From CAWCTD01 sp963798455 (GTDB taxonomy: Bacteria > Acidobacteriota > Terriglobia > Bryobacterales > Bryobacteraceae): DNA of 64,000 nt. A model generated the notes under the pieces. It did not search any database. It was not told the DNA's origin and saw only the letters and a list, made by a program, of their open reading frames with translations. A program made the position numbers and the translations under genes. The stretch is from contig CAWCTD010000003.1 of NCBI GenBank assembly GCA_963798455.1, forward strand, positions 3,782,001-3,846,000. Direction: 5' to 3'. Every line of letters starts with the position of its first letter. The first letter of the stretch is position 1. Positions 8,003-21,071 of the stretch are shown here, piece after piece.

Positions 8003-9459
8003 TCACCGGGTCAGCAACGCGGATCGGGCGGCAAAACCAAGAATCAGCGACGGGTACACCCCCAGCACCAGGGTGCCCAGGGCCGAAATCCAGAGCGCAG
8101 TGCCCACCGCGGCGCCGAGCGGCGGCAGGTCGGCGGTCGCTTCGGCCGGCTCGCGCATATACATCACCACCAGGATGCGCAGGTAGTAGTAGGCGGCTAC
8201 GGCGCTGGTGAGCAGGCCCAAAACGGTGAGCCAGACGAGGTCCGAATGCAGCGCGGCGTGGAAGATGTAGAACTTTCCGAAAAAGCCCGCGGTGAGCGGC
8301 ACGCCGATCAACGAAAGCAGGAAGATGGAAAGCAGCCCCGCCGTGACCGGCTGACGGACGCCCAGGCCGGCAAGATCCTCGATCGCGACGTAGCGCTCTC
8401 CCTTGCGCGAGACGTGCCCCACGACCGTGAAGGCGCCCACATTCATGAGCGCATAGGCGGCCATGTAGAACATGACCGCGGCAGTCCCGATCTCGGAGTG
8501 CGCTGTCACAGCCACCAGAACGTAGCCGGCGTGCGCGATGGAGCTGTAGGCAAGCAGGCGCTTGAGGTTGGACTGCGCCAGGGCCGCGAAGTTGCCGATG
8601 ACCATGGTGGCCAGCGCCGTGACCCATAACAGCGGCTCCCACCGGGAGCTGATCGGCCCGAATGCCGTCATGAAAACGCGCACCAAGACCGCGAAGGCAG
8701 CCGCCTTCGGACCCGCGGACAGGAAGGCGGCAACGGGGATCGGAGCACCCTCGTAGACATCCGGTGTCCAAACCTGGAAAGGCCAGGCGGAGACCTTGAA
8801 AGCCAAGCCCACGAATACGAGCGCGGCCGCGGCCACTAATAAGGGGGAAGCCGCCTGCCCCCGCGTCATCAGCACAGTGCGGATGTCCTCCAGGTAGGTA
8901 GAGCCGGCAATCCCATATAGCCAGGCGACTCCGTATAGCAGGAACGCGGTGGCAAAGGACCCGAGCAGGAAATACTTGATGGCCGCTTCGTTGGCCTGCC
9001 GGCGGTTCCGCAGGTATCCCGCCAGCACGTAGCTGGCGATAGAGGAGATCTCCAGCCCGATGAAGATGATGATCAAGTCATTTGCCGCCGCCATGATGCA
9101 CTGTCCCATCACGGAGTACATCAGCAGCGCGTAGTACTCGCCCGACTCGGCCCCTTCCCGGCGAAGGTACTGAAAGGAAGAAAGCGCGGTAAGGATTCCG
9201 ACTCCGATCACCAGCACCGTAAAGAAAGTGGCGAAGCCGTCCACGAGCAGCATGTCGTGGAAGGCCGGCCCGGGATCCGCGTAGCTCACAACGGCGCCTC
9301 CCATGGCCGCCACGAACCCGGCCAGGGAGAGGTAGCCCAGCGCGCTCTGCCCCCGCCGGCCTTTCACCAAAGGCGTCGAGCACCATGACCAGCGTGGCCA
9401 CCAGAGACAGGATAATCTCCGGCAGGAAGCGCAGCAGCTCCGCGCTCGAAGGGGCAAAG

Positions 9460-9470
<11 letters not shown>
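8003..9470 (-). CDS. nuoN: NADH-quinone oxidoreductase subunit N (one frameshift)
   Basis: Last gene of the nuo operon and an antiporter-like membrane subunit of complex I. The N terminus (MPDNFAPSSAELLRFLPEI, ATG at 9470) is in one frame. From about 9367 on the frame changes to the long one that runs to 8003. Removing one G in the TTTGGTG stretch would join VMVLDAF to KGRRGQSALGYL. The remaining roughly 460 residues are an intact NuoN core with the conserved SSIASYVLAGY, EAAIKYFLLGSF, AWPFQVWTPDVYEGAP and KRLLAYSSIAHAGY. The start overlaps the nuoM stop by 11 nt. The frameshift is probably a sequence error. Confidence 0.9.
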
Positions 9471-12885
<3,415 letters not shown>

Positions 12886-12888
12886 GGG

Positions 12889-13200
12889 TCAGTTCTTCAT
12901 CGAGTCGACTTCATCGATCTTCAAGCGTGCCGCGGTTCTTGAAGACCGTCAGGATGATCGCCAGCCCGACGGCGGCTTCGGCCGCGGCCACCACCATCAC
13001 GAAGAAGGTGAAGATGTGGCCGTCGACCTGCTTCAGCTCGTAGGAGAACGTCACGAAGCTCAGGTTCACCGCGTTCAGCATCAGCTCGATCGACATGAAC
13101 ACGGTGATGATGTTGCGCCGGAACAGAAAGCCGGCCACGCCCAGCGCGAACAGCACCGCGCTCAGGATCAGATACCAGGAAAGCGGAACGCCGCAGTCAT
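12889..13200 (-). CDS. nuoK: NADH-quinone oxidoreductase subunit K (frameshifts at both ends)
   Basis: The core reads PLSWYLILSAVLFALGVAG, RRNIITVFMSIELMLNAVNL and FFVMVVAAAEAAVGLAIIL, which is unmistakable NuoK with its conserved membrane glutamates. The expected ATG (13200) lies directly before the nuoJ stop but is one frame off the core. The expected C terminus IDEVDSMKN, stopping at 12889, is also in another frame than the core, whose own frame stops at 12911. With one base corrected at each end the product would be about 103 residues, the normal NuoK length. Confidence 0.85.
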
Positions 13201-13705
13201 CTAGTCGATCTCCTTTCGCGCCAGCACGATCGCGCCCAGAATGGCGATCAGGATCAGCATCGAGGTCACCTCGAAGGGCAGCAGGTAGTCCGTGAACAGG
13301 CTGCGGCCGATGTTCCGCGCGGTGCCGCCCCGTGAAGCCGCCGAAGACCACCTGTCTCGAGGCGGGGACCAGCGCGTGCACGCAGCAGAGCCATCAGTCC
13401 GAGGAACAGCGACCAGCAGCGGGACGCCCAGCATCGCGCCACGAGCGACCGGCCCGTGTGCTGTTCCGCGCCCGCGTTCAGCAGCATGATCACGAAGACG
13501 AACAGCACCATGATGGCGCCGGCGTACACGATCACCTGCGCGGCGGCGATGAACTCGGCGCCCAGCAGCAGGTAGAGCACGGCCAGCGAGCCCATCACGC
13601 CGATCAGCGAGATCGCGCTCGAGATGGGGTGACGTCTGCACCACCAGGTTGATCGCGCACACCACGGCGACAATCGCGAAGATCAGGAAGAGGATGACGA
13701 TCCAT
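13201..13705 (-). pseudogene. nuoJ: NADH-quinone oxidoreductase subunit J, frameshifted
   Basis: Membrane subunit J of complex I, about 168 codons. An ATG at 13705 is followed one frame off by IVILFLIFAIVAVVCAINLVVQ. Then come SLIGVMGSLAVLYLLLGAEF and AAAQVIVYAGAIMVLFVFVI in the next frame, and DYLLPFEVTSMLILIAILGA and IVLARKEID at the end. At least three frame changes are needed (near 13700, 13630 and 13330-13450). It starts 6 nt after the nuoH stop. A nuoI gene would normally lie between nuoH and nuoJ, and none is here. Confidence 0.82.
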
Positions 13706-13710
13706 TTTCT

Positions 13711-14909
13711 CTACCCGCCGAAAACGGCTACCAGCAAGCCCGTCACCAGCAGATTGATCATGGCGACCGGGAAAAGGAATTTCCAGGTGAAGCGCATCAA
13801 CTGGTCGTAACGGAAGCGCGGCAGCGTGCCGCGCACCCACATGAACGTAAACAGCAGGAACCCCGCCTTCGCGCCGAACCAGAACAGCGGGCAGCAGGAT
13901 CGGCTGCAGCAGGGGAACCAGGAACACCGCGGCTATCGCCAGGAAGGCACGCCGCCACGACGGGGAGCGTCCGGCGGTCCCGCTTGCGCGCCGGATGCAG
14001 GCCGTGGTACAGCGCCATCAAACCGGCGGCGACGAACAGCAAGGTCGGGAACCAGCCCGAGCCTGTTCCCACCGGCCAAAGCGGTTGCCAACCGCCCAGA
14101 AAGAGCACCGTGGCGAAGCAGCAACTGGAAATCATGTTGGCGTATTCCGCCATGAAGAACGAAGCGAACTTCATGCTGCTGTATTCGGTGTGAAACCCGG
14201 CGACCAGCTCGTTCTCCGCCTCCGGCAGATCGAACGGCACGCGGTTGGTTTCGGCGAAGGCCGCCGATAAGAAAAATGACGAAGCTGACGATCTGCGGGA
14301 CTGGCAGTTGGAAGATGTTCCAGCGGGGGAGAAAACCCCAGTAAGAACCGGCCTGCGACTGCGCCAATTGCTTGCAGGCTGAGCGTGTTGGCGAGCAGCA
14401 GCGGAGCCACCACGGCCAGCGCCAGCGGCAGTTCGTAGCTGATCATCTGGGCGGAGCTGCGCAGGCCCCCGAGCAGGGCGTACTTGCTGTTGGAGGACCA
14501 ACCGGCCAGGGCAATACCGTAGACCCCCAAGGAGGATATGGCCAGCAGGAAGAGCACGCCGATGTTCAGGTCCGTCAGCTGGATGCTCGTGCGCCAGCCG
14601 AAGATATCGACTTCCGGGCCGAACGGAATCACGGCGACCGACAGCAGGGCCAGGGTCACGGCCAGGAACGGCGCCAGCATGTACAGGAACTTGTTGGACA
14701 TACGAGGGGACCAAGTCCTCTTTGGTGAGCAGCTTGATGACGTCGGCCACCGGCTGGAGCAGCCCGTGCGGTCCCACCCGTGACGGGCCGAGGCGCACCT
14801 GGATGTGGGCGATCACTTTGCGCTCCACCCATTGCAGATAAGCGAGCGCGCCCAGAAGGACGGCTGCCCAAATCGCGGCCTTCACCAGAGTGAGAATTAT
14901 GAATTCCAT
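13711..14909 (-). pseudogene. nuoH: NADH-quinone oxidoreductase subunit H, frameshifted
   Basis: Quinone-site membrane subunit of complex I. The start MEFIILTLVKAAIW (14909) overlaps nuoG by 13 nt. Family motifs are all found: ERKVIAHIQVRLGPSRVGP, HGLLQPVADVIKLLTKED, MLAPFLAVTLALLSVAVIPFG, AFAETNRVPFDLPEAENELV, TEYSSMKFASFFMAEYANM and the C-terminal RFRYDQLMRFTWKFLFP. They lie in several frames, with changes near 14705, 14350, 14270, 13945 and 13885. The span length is not a multiple of three. Protein content seems complete, so indel errors are the simplest reading. Confidence 0.84.
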
Positions 14910-16907
14910 CGATACAGACCGCCCGGCGCTTCCGTCACGCTGTTCAATGCTTTCGAGTAGCGTCCCAATGTGCCCGAAGTAAACAGAGTATCGCACGCCG
15001 ATTGAATCAGGCCGCCTCTGGGCTCAACCCCGATCGGCCTGCCCCCGGCCTGACGGATCTCCGCCTCGACGCTTTCCACGGTCCAGGAACCCAGGTCCAG
15101 GTCCATAGCCCCGGCCAGCAACCTGAAGATCTCGAAATCCGATTTGGCGCCCATCGTAGTGATGGCGTGCTTCAACGGCTGCACCTCGCCGCAGACGCTG
15201 GTGACGGTCCCCGTCTTTTCGTAGGCGCAGGCGGCGGGGAGCACGACATCGGCACGCCGAGCCGTCTCGGTGAGGAACAGCTCCTGGACCACGACGAAGG
15301 CGCCGGCAGAAGCCAGCTCGCGCTCCTTCAAGGGATTGGCCCCGACTACCCATAGCACGTCGAGATCCGGCGCGGCGAGCATCTCGGGGAGACTGAGCCC
15401 CGGCGCCTTTCCCGCGCCCGCGAGAAGCTCCATCTCCACGGCGCCCCGGGAATTCGGGTAGTCCACCAGGCAAACGTACTGCACCGGGATTCCCAAGGAG
15501 TCGCCGAACTCGACCAACCTGCGCACGTCAGCACCCTGGATGGCGTCGCCGAACAGGATCACCAATTCGGGCTCGGCCTTCAGGGCTTCGGCCAGCGGCG
15601 GCAGCGCCGCCAATTCGCGCCCCGGCTCGACCCTCACGCTCAGCGTAGAGATGGAATCCTCGCGCACAGGCCCGCGCGTCACCGCGTACACGTGGCACTG
15701 GTGATGCCGCCAGTTGGCCCGAATTTGAAACGCCAGCAAGGGGTGCTGCTGGGCCAGGTCGCTCGCCACCACCAGAATGGCTTTCCGCTGGTACAGATCC
15801 GCGGTGCTCGCCAGCGCTTCCGTCCTTCCCTGGAGCGCGGCGAGCAGGTTCGCCACGTCGCCCGTGCGGTGATGGTCGATGTTGCCGGTCCCGAGTCCCT
15901 GCCGCGCGAACTTCTGGAGGAAATAGTTCTCCTCGTTGGTGGTCCGCGTCGAGCCGACGACCCCGAACTTGCCGCCTCGTTGCCTGACCTCCTTGAACCT
16001 GGCTGCTCACGGCGCCGAGCGCTTTGGACCAGGACACCTCTTCCAGCCTGGCGCCGACCTTCATCAAGGGCGACTGCAACCGCTCCGGGTGAGTGACGAA
16101 ATCGAAGGCGTAACGGCCCTTGATGCACAGGAACTCGCCGTTGATTCCGGAGCGGTCGCGGTTGTTGCCGCGCATGATGCGGTTGTTCGAAGACGCCGAG
16201 CGTGGTGGTGCAGCCGTTGGAGCAATGAGCGCAGACGGTGCCGATGTGCTTCATCTCCCAGGGGCGCGTCTTGTAACGGTAGGCCCCGCTGGTGAGCGCG
16301 CCGACCGGGCAAATGTCGATGCACATGCCGCACTCGTCGCACTCCAGGTGGTCGCCCATGTTGGGCGCGATTTCGCTGATAGCCCCGCGGTTGACGATAC
16401 CCAGCGCCCCAACTCCCATGCCCTCTTTGCAGATCCGCACACACCGGTAGCAGAGGATGCAGCGGGGCGCATCGTAGTAAACGATCGGCGAAAACTGCTT
16501 CTCCGGCACGTGCAGCTTGAGCTCGGTGAACCGGCTCTCGACCGACGCCGTAGCGGAAGGTCAGGTCCTGAAGCTCGCACTCGCCGCCCTTGTCGCAGAC
16601 GGGGCAGTCGAGCGGGTGGTTTGTCAGCAGGAACTCGAGCATCGACTTGCGGGCCTGGACCACCTGTGGGGAGTCGGTCCGCACCACCATGCCCTCGGCG
16701 ACGGTAAGAGTGCAGGCGGTCATGGAGCTTGGGCGCTTTCTCCACTTCGACCAGGCACATGCGGCAGGCCGCCTGGAGCGTGAGCCCGTCGTAGTAACAA
16801 AACGCGGGGATCTCGATGCCGACAGTCTTGGCCGCGTTGATGACCAGCGTGCCCGCCGGCGCCTCGACCACCTTGCCGTCGATCTGGAGCTTGACGAGAT
16901 CACTCAT
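14897..16907 (-). pseudogene. nuoG: NADH-quinone oxidoreductase subunit G, frameshifted
   Basis: The iron-sulfur subunit of the complex I NADH-dehydrogenase module. The start MSDLVKLQIDGKVVEAPAGT (16907) overlaps nuoF by 4 nt. The 2Fe-2S region (IPAFCYYDGLTLQAACRMC), the CPVCDKGGECELQDL site, the ferredoxin sites CILCYRCVRICKE and CDECGMCIDICPVGAL, and VCAHCSNGCTTTLGV are all visible, but in different frames (changes near 16720, 16545, 16190 and 16000). From about 15860 to the end a single frame holds the molybdopterin-like fold domain (VILFGDAIQGADVRRL, VVGANPLKERELASAG, ADVVLPAACAYEKTGT). At about 670 codons it is a short NuoG. Confidence 0.86.
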
Positions 16908-18223
16908 CCGACCAGCGCTCCTTGTCGAGTTTCTTCATAGGGGCAGGGCTTGCCATCCAGGTGAGCTTCGAACTCGTCGCGGAACTTCTCCACAAAGGAG
17001 ATGGTCGGCATGGCGGCGGCGTCACCCAGCGGGCAGAAGGTGCGGCCCAACATGTTCCTGGCCAGGTCGCCGATCAGGTCGATGTCCGTGCGCGTGCCTT
17101 GCCCCGCGTGGAAACGCACCAGCAACTTCCGGAGCCAGAGAGTTCCCTCACGGCAGGGCATGCACCAACCGCAGCTCTCGTGGGCGTAGAAGCGCATGAT
17201 TCTCACCAACGCCTTCACCATGCAGGTGTTCTCGTCCATGACGACCACGCCGCCCGAGCCCAGCATGCTCTTGGCCTTGGCCAGCGTGTCGAAATCCATA
17301 GCGATGTCGCACTCCTCCGCCTTCAGCACCGGGCAGGAGGACCCTCCCGGTATCACCGCTTTCAGCTTCTTTCCGCCGCGCACGCCCCCGCCCACCTCTT
17401 CGATCATCCGGAGCAGGTTGAAGCCCATGGGCAACTCGTAGACGCCGGGTTTGTTGACGTGCCCCGAGAGGCAAAACAGCCGGGTGCCGCCGTTTCTGGG
17501 CGTACCGAGCGCGGCAAAGGCAGCGCCGCCATCGCGGATGATGGCGGGTGCCGCGGAGAAGGTCTCCACATTGTTCAGGACCGTCGGGCACTGGAACGCT
17601 CCCACGACGGCGGGGAAGGGAGGCCGAATCCTGGGCACGCCGCGCTTGCCTTCGAGCGATTCCAACAAGGCCGACTCCTCGCCGCACTCGTAGGATCCGG
17701 CGCCGGTGTGCGTGAAGACGTTGAAGTCGAAGCCACTCCCCAGAATATTCTTCCCCAGGTAGCCGCGCGCCCGTGCCTCGTCAATGGCGCGGTCCAGGAT
17801 GTCGATGACGTACCGGAATTCGCCCCTGACGTAGATGTAGCCAGCGCACGCCCCGACCGCCAGGCCCGCGATCGTCATCCCTTCGATGAGCTGGTGCGGA
17901 TCGAACTGCATCAGCAAGCGGTCCTTGCAGGTGCCGGGCTCGCCCTCGTCGCCGTTGGCCACGATGTACTTGGGCTTGGGAGAGTTGCGCGGCACGAAGC
18001 CCCACTTCATGCCGGTGGGAAAGCCGGCGCCCCCGCGTCCACGGAGGTTCGAAGCTTTCACCTCCTCGATGATCTGCTGCGGCTGCATCGGGAGCGCCTT
18101 GCGGAGGGCCGCGTAGCCGTCGGTGGCGAGATATGTGTCGATGGAGGCCGAGTTCTCCAGGCCGAAGCGCCGGGTGAGCACCTTGACTTCAAGCGGGCTG
18201 GGTTGGTTGTAGAGCATGGGCAT
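16904..18223 (-). CDS. nuoF: NADH-quinone oxidoreductase subunit F
   Basis: A 439-residue, intact NuoF, the FMN- and NADH-binding subunit. The NADH/FMN site GRGGAGFPTGMKWGF, the FMN phosphate site ANGDEGEPGTCKDR, the ESALLESLEGKRGVPR stretch and the 4Fe-4S (N3) ligands in SCGWCMPCREG plus a late Cys (RTFCPLGDAA) are present. I chose the start MPMLYNQPSPLEV at 18223; the frame runs open to 18385, but that extension reads through an inverted-repeat element and is not family-like. No strong ribosome-binding site is seen. Unlike the other nuo genes it is separated from its upstream neighbour by 136 nt. Confidence 0.95.
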   Translation of the reverse strand: MPMLYNQPSPLEVKVLTRRFGLENSASIDTYLATDGYAALRKALPMQPQQIIEEVKASNLRGRGGAGFPTGMKWGFVPRNSPKPKYIVANGDEGEPGTCKDRLLMQFDPHQLIEGMTIAGLAVGACAGYIYVRGEFRYVIDILDRAIDEARARGYLGKNILGSGFDFNVFTHTGAGSYECGEESALLESLEGKRGVPRIRPPFPAVVGAFQCPTVLNNVETFSAAPAIIRDGGAAFAALGTPRNGGTRLFCLSGHVNKPGVYELPMGFNLLRMIEEVGGGVRGGKKLKAVIPGGSSCPVLKAEECDIAMDFDTLAKAKSMLGSGGVVVMDENTCMVKALVRIMRFYAHESCGWCMPCREGTLWLRKLLVRFHAGQGTRTDIDLIGDLARNMLGRTFCPLGDAAAMPTISFVEKFRDEFEAHLDGKPCPYEETRQGALVG

Positions 18224-18227
18224 CACC

Positions 18228-18357
18228 AGCTTGCTGAAAAACCTGCTGGGCAAGTCAGGAGACATACCCCACGTGGACGCACATCGCTGATTCCAGGTGT
18301 GGGATAAGACTCCTCTCTTGTCCTGGTCGGCCTCGATGGCAGGTTTTTCAGCAAGCT
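18228..18357. repeat. 130-bp element with perfect 19-bp inverted ends (MITE-like)
   Basis: Bases 18228-18246 read AGCTTGCTGAAAAACCTGC and 18339-18357 are the exact reverse complement, leaving a 92-nt interior. The element occupies almost the whole gap between nuoE (stop at 18360) and nuoF (start 18223) in an otherwise tightly packed operon. No coding sequence is credible inside. It could be a small non-autonomous transposable element or a long RNA hairpin. No clear target-site duplication is visible at the flanks. Confidence 0.6.
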
Positions 18358-18359
18358 CC

Positions 18360-18842
18360 TCATGGCAGCTTCCGCAGCGCCTCAATCAACTGGTCGAAGG
18401 CTTCCGGAGTAACCTTATGGTGGAAATCGTAGTTCGCCTGCATGGCTGGCGCCCAGGAGCAGGCGCCGAGGCATTCGACCTCCTCGAGCGAAAACCGGCC
18501 GTCAGGCGTCACCTCCTTGTTCCCGATGCCCAGCTTGCGGCAGGCGTGTTCCCACAGCTCCTGACCGCCGGTGAGCATGCAACTGATGTTGGTGCACATT
18601 TGCAGGTGGTACTTCCCCAGCGGCTTCTTGTGAAGCATGGAGTAGTAGGTCACCACCTCATCCACTTCGACCGATTTCAGCCCCAGGCGCCGGGAGATTT
18701 CGTCCACAAGCTCGGGAGTCACCGCTCCGACCTCATCCTGCGCGTAGAGCAGCATCGGAATCAGGGCCGAGCGCTGGCGCCCTGGAGGATAACTCTGGAG
18801 AAGTTTCTCGAATCGCGATTCCAGTTCCGGTGAAAAGGTCAT
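18360..18842 (-). CDS. nuoE: NADH-quinone oxidoreductase subunit E
   Basis: A 160-residue, intact NuoE, the thioredoxin-fold 2Fe-2S (N1a) subunit. It has the N-terminal helical region (YPPGRQRSALIPMLLYAQDE) and the four-cysteine cluster site: CTNISC near residue 92, then CLGAC near 134. Length and motifs are normal. The ATG overlaps the nuoD stop (ATGA). The stop lies 3 nt from the inverted-repeat element described at 18228-18357. Confidence 0.95.
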   Translation of the reverse strand: MTFSPELESRFEKLLQSYPPGRQRSALIPMLLYAQDEVGAVTPELVDEISRRLGLKSVEVDEVVTYYSMLHKKPLGKYHLQMCTNISCMLTGGQELWEHACRKLGIGNKEVTPDGRFSLEEVECLGACSWAPAMQANYDFHHKVTPEAFDQLIEALRKLP

Positions 18843-20068
18843 CGGTCCACGTCCCCCAGGACAAAATCCATACTGCCCAGCGAGGCGATCACATCGGCCA
18901 GCAGATTGCCTTCCATCATCCTGGAGGTGGCTTGCAGGTTGCCGAAGCTGGGCCCGTGGATATGGACGCGATAGGGTGTGGCCGAGCCGTCGCTCACCAC
19001 GTAGTAGCCCACTTCCCCACGCGGCGATTCGATGGCCTGGTAGACCTCACCGGCGGGAACCTTGAAACCCTCATATACGATCTTGAAGTGATGGATGAGC
19101 GCCTCCATCTGGGTCTTCATCTTTTCACGATCGGGAAGGACGACCTTAGGAGCGTCGGCGACCCAGCGGCCCGAGGGCATCCCTTCCAGGGCCTGCCGCG
19201 CAATGCGCTCGCTCTGGCGCATTTCGTCCAGCCTCACCTGGTAGCGCGCATAGACGTCTCCCTCGGTGCGCGTCGGGATCTCGAAGTCGAACTTGTCGTA
19301 ACTCGAATAGGGCTCCGCGTCCCGGATGTCCCACTTGAGACCCGCCGCTCTGAGCATGGGCCCGGTCACCCCGAGGTCGATCAGGTCCTCTAGGGGCACC
19401 TTCCCGACCCCCTTCGTGCGGCGCAGCCAGATGGGATTCTCCGTGAGCAGGTCTTCGTATTCCCGCAAGCGGCTGGGGAACACGTCCAGGAATGCCTTGA
19501 TGGGATGCTGCCAGCCCCGCGGAGGCTCCAGCGCCAGCCCGCCCACGCGGAAGTAGCTGGTCATCATGCGCTGCCCCGAGAACATCTCGAAGATCCGCAG
19601 CAACTCCTCGCGTTCCCGGAAGCAGTACAGGAACACGCTCATCGCGCCGATGTCGATGGCGTGCGTTCCCAGCCACACCAGGTGGCTCATGATGCGGGTC
19701 AGTTCCGTGAGCATGACGCGCATCCATTGCGCCATGGGCGGAATCTCAAGACCCAGCAGGCGTTCGACCGCGAGACAGTAGCACAGGTTGTTCGACAGGT
19801 TCGCGAGGTAATCCACGCGGTCCGTCAGGGGCACGACCTGGTGGTAGAACAGAGTCTCGCACTGCTTCTCAATTCCGGTGTGCAGGTAGCCTATGTCCGG
19901 CTCGGCCTTGACGATGGTCTCGCCGTCGAGCTCCAGCAGCAGCCTGAGGACCCCGTGAGTGGAGGGGTGCTGGGGCCCCATGTTGAGGACTGTACGCGTG
20001 GTGTGATGGTCTTGTGCTTCCGGTTCAGCGACCGGGGCCGGAGGGGTTGGAATCCCAGCTTCGCTCAA
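18839..20068 (-). CDS. nuoD: NADH-quinone oxidoreductase subunit D
   Basis: A 409-residue, intact NuoD, the 49-kDa quinone-pocket subunit. Motifs: LNMGPQHPSTHGVLR near residue 30, DIGYLHTGIEK, DRVDYLANLSNN, RELTRIMSHLVWLGTHA-like helix (LTELTRIMSHLVWLG) and the C-terminal SLGSMDFVLGDVDR. The N terminus has a roughly 25-residue proline- and alanine-rich extension before the conserved part. It lies 10 nt after nuoC and overlaps nuoE by 4 nt. Confidence 0.96.
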   Translation of the reverse strand: MSEAGIPTPPAPVAEPEAQDHHTTRTVLNMGPQHPSTHGVLRLLLELDGETIVKAEPDIGYLHTGIEKQCETLFYHQVVPLTDRVDYLANLSNNLCYCLAVERLLGLEIPPMAQWMRVMLTELTRIMSHLVWLGTHAIDIGAMSVFLYCFREREELLRIFEMFSGQRMMTSYFRVGGLALEPPRGWQHPIKAFLDVFPSRLREYEDLLTENPIWLRRTKGVGKVPLEDLIDLGVTGPMLRAAGLKWDIRDAEPYSSYDKFDFEIPTRTEGDVYARYQVRLDEMRQSERIARQALEGMPSGRWVADAPKVVLPDREKMKTQMEALIHHFKIVYEGFKVPAGEVYQAIESPRGEVGYYVVSDGSATPYRVHIHGPSFGNLQATSRMMEGNLLADVIASLGSMDFVLGDVDR

Positions 20069-20078
20069 CGCGCTTTCC

Positions 20079-20573
20079 TCACTCTTCCTTATACCCGTAC
20101 TTGTTCCCGTACACCGGATAATCCTTGCGTAGCGGGTGGCCTTCCCAGTCCTCGGGCATCATGATCCTGCACAGGTTGGGGTGGTTGCGGAAGGTGATGC
20201 CGAACAAATCGAAAACCTCGCGCTCGTGCCAGTTGGCCGACCGCCAGACGCAGGTGGCGGAGTCGATCTCGGCGGCGTCCCCTGGCAGCCGGCATTTGAG
20301 ACGCAGGCGCTCGTTCCGGTCCAATGAGTGCAGGTGGTAAATGACCTCGAAGCGCGGCTCCTGGGGGTGCCAATCCACCGCAGTGAGATCCGCAAGCCTA
20401 ACAAACTGTTGGACATCCTTAAGGAAACGGCAAGCCGCGATAATACTGGCGGGCACGATTTCCAGGGTCAGTTCACCCCGATCCAGCTTCCCTGAGACGA
20501 CGGCGCCCGGCTGGGCAGACTCCAGAGCCGCAACGACGGGGATCTCCTTGAGGTAGTCAGGAACCATGCTCAC
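20079..20573 (-). CDS. nuoC: NADH-quinone oxidoreductase subunit C
   Basis: A 164-residue NuoC (30-kDa subunit). Motifs: FVRLADLTAVDWHPQEPRFE near residue 75 and the signature WHEREVFDLFGITFRNHPNL followed by EDWEGHPLRKDYPV. The first codon of the frame is GTG (20573), directly abutting the nuoA stop; an ATG two codons in (20567) is an alternative. In standard nuo operons nuoB lies between A and C. Here nuoA and nuoC touch, so nuoB is missing from this operon. Confidence 0.94.
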   Translation of the reverse strand: MSMVPDYLKEIPVVAALESAQPGAVVSGKLDRGELTLEIVPASIIAACRFLKDVQQFVRLADLTAVDWHPQEPRFEVIYHLHSLDRNERLRLKCRLPGDAAEIDSATCVWRSANWHEREVFDLFGITFRNHPNLCRIMMPEDWEGHPLRKDYPVYGNKYGYKEE

Positions 20574-20969
20574 TTAGCGCTGTTGCTGCGATGACCCGCC
20601 CGGGGACCAATCCAGGGCGCCCTTCTTCCAAATGTAGAAAAAACCACAGAGAACCAGCGCGATGAAGATCACCATCTCGGTGAACGCAAAAAGCTTCAGC
20701 TCGCGATAGACCACGGCCCACGGGTAAAGGAAAATCGCCTCAATATCAAAAAGAATGAAGACCATCCCCACCAAATAGAACTTGACGCTGAATCGCTCCC
20801 GGGCACTGCCCGTCGGCACGATGCCGCATTCGTAGGGCATGTCTTTGACCCGGCTGCGGATCTTCTTCCCCAGAAAATAGGAGCCGGCCAGCATCCCGCC
20901 CGCCACCGCGACGGCTATAAAGATTTGCACCAGAATCGGAAAGTAGACTTGAGGATAGGACGCTGGCAT
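20574..20969 (-). CDS. nuoA: NADH-quinone oxidoreductase subunit A
   Basis: A 131-residue, three-helix membrane subunit and the first gene of the nuo operon. Motifs: YECGIVPTGSARERFSVKFY and the second-helix stretch FILFDIEAIFLYPWAV, which carries the conserved acidic residues. A short charged tail ends in SSQQQR. A promoter candidate with a perfect -35 box lies just upstream, giving a leader of about 24 nt. Confidence 0.95.
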   Translation of the reverse strand: MPASYPQVYFPILVQIFIAVAVAGGMLAGSYFLGKKIRSRVKDMPYECGIVPTGSARERFSVKFYLVGMVFILFDIEAIFLYPWAVVYRELKLFAFTEMVIFIALVLCGFFYIWKKGALDWSPGGSSQQQR

Positions 20970-20999
20970 TGACGTGTCTCTGTGTCAGTCGCAGATTTG

Positions 21000-21029
21000 A
21001 ATATAATGGGCGGCAAAACGGGGTGTCAA
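21000..21029 (-). promoter_or_regulatory. Sigma70-like promoter for the nuo operon
   Basis: Read on the minus strand, a perfect TTGACA (21029-21024) is followed after 18 nt by TATATT (21005-21000), five of six matches to the -10 consensus. Transcription would start near 20993, about 24 nt before the nuoA ATG. It is the only convincing promoter pair in the 102-bp gap shared with the divergent DUF885 gene. Confidence 0.65.
21002..21007 (+). promoter_or_regulatory. Possible -10 box for the DUF885 gene
   Basis: A perfect TATAAT lies 64 nt before the ATG at 21072. No matching -35 is found at normal spacing, so this is a weak call. It overlaps the -10 of the divergent nuo promoter, so the two could not be occupied at once. 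Confidence 0.3.
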
Positions 21030-21071
21030 ATCAGGCGGGGTGGCAGGGGCAACGCGGTACCATATTTTCGT

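Noticed and set aside
9366..9457. nuoN starting at 9457 in the long frame (MPLRARSCC...)
   Set aside because: That N terminus is not NuoN-like; the real one (MPDNFAPSSAELL) is in the neighbouring frame from 9470.
16922..18307. Plus-strand open frame of 461 codons opposite nuoF
   Set aside because: The opposite strand encodes an intact NuoF with all motifs; the antisense product has no recognisable features.
18228..18357. Riboswitch or CRISPR-like structure in the nuoE-nuoF gap
   Set aside because: Only two inverted copies, no spacer-repeat pattern and no known aptamer core; an inverted-repeat element fits better.
18224..18385. Extended NuoF N terminus (54 extra residues)
   Set aside because: The extension reads through the inverted-repeat element and overlaps nuoE; it does not resemble NuoF.
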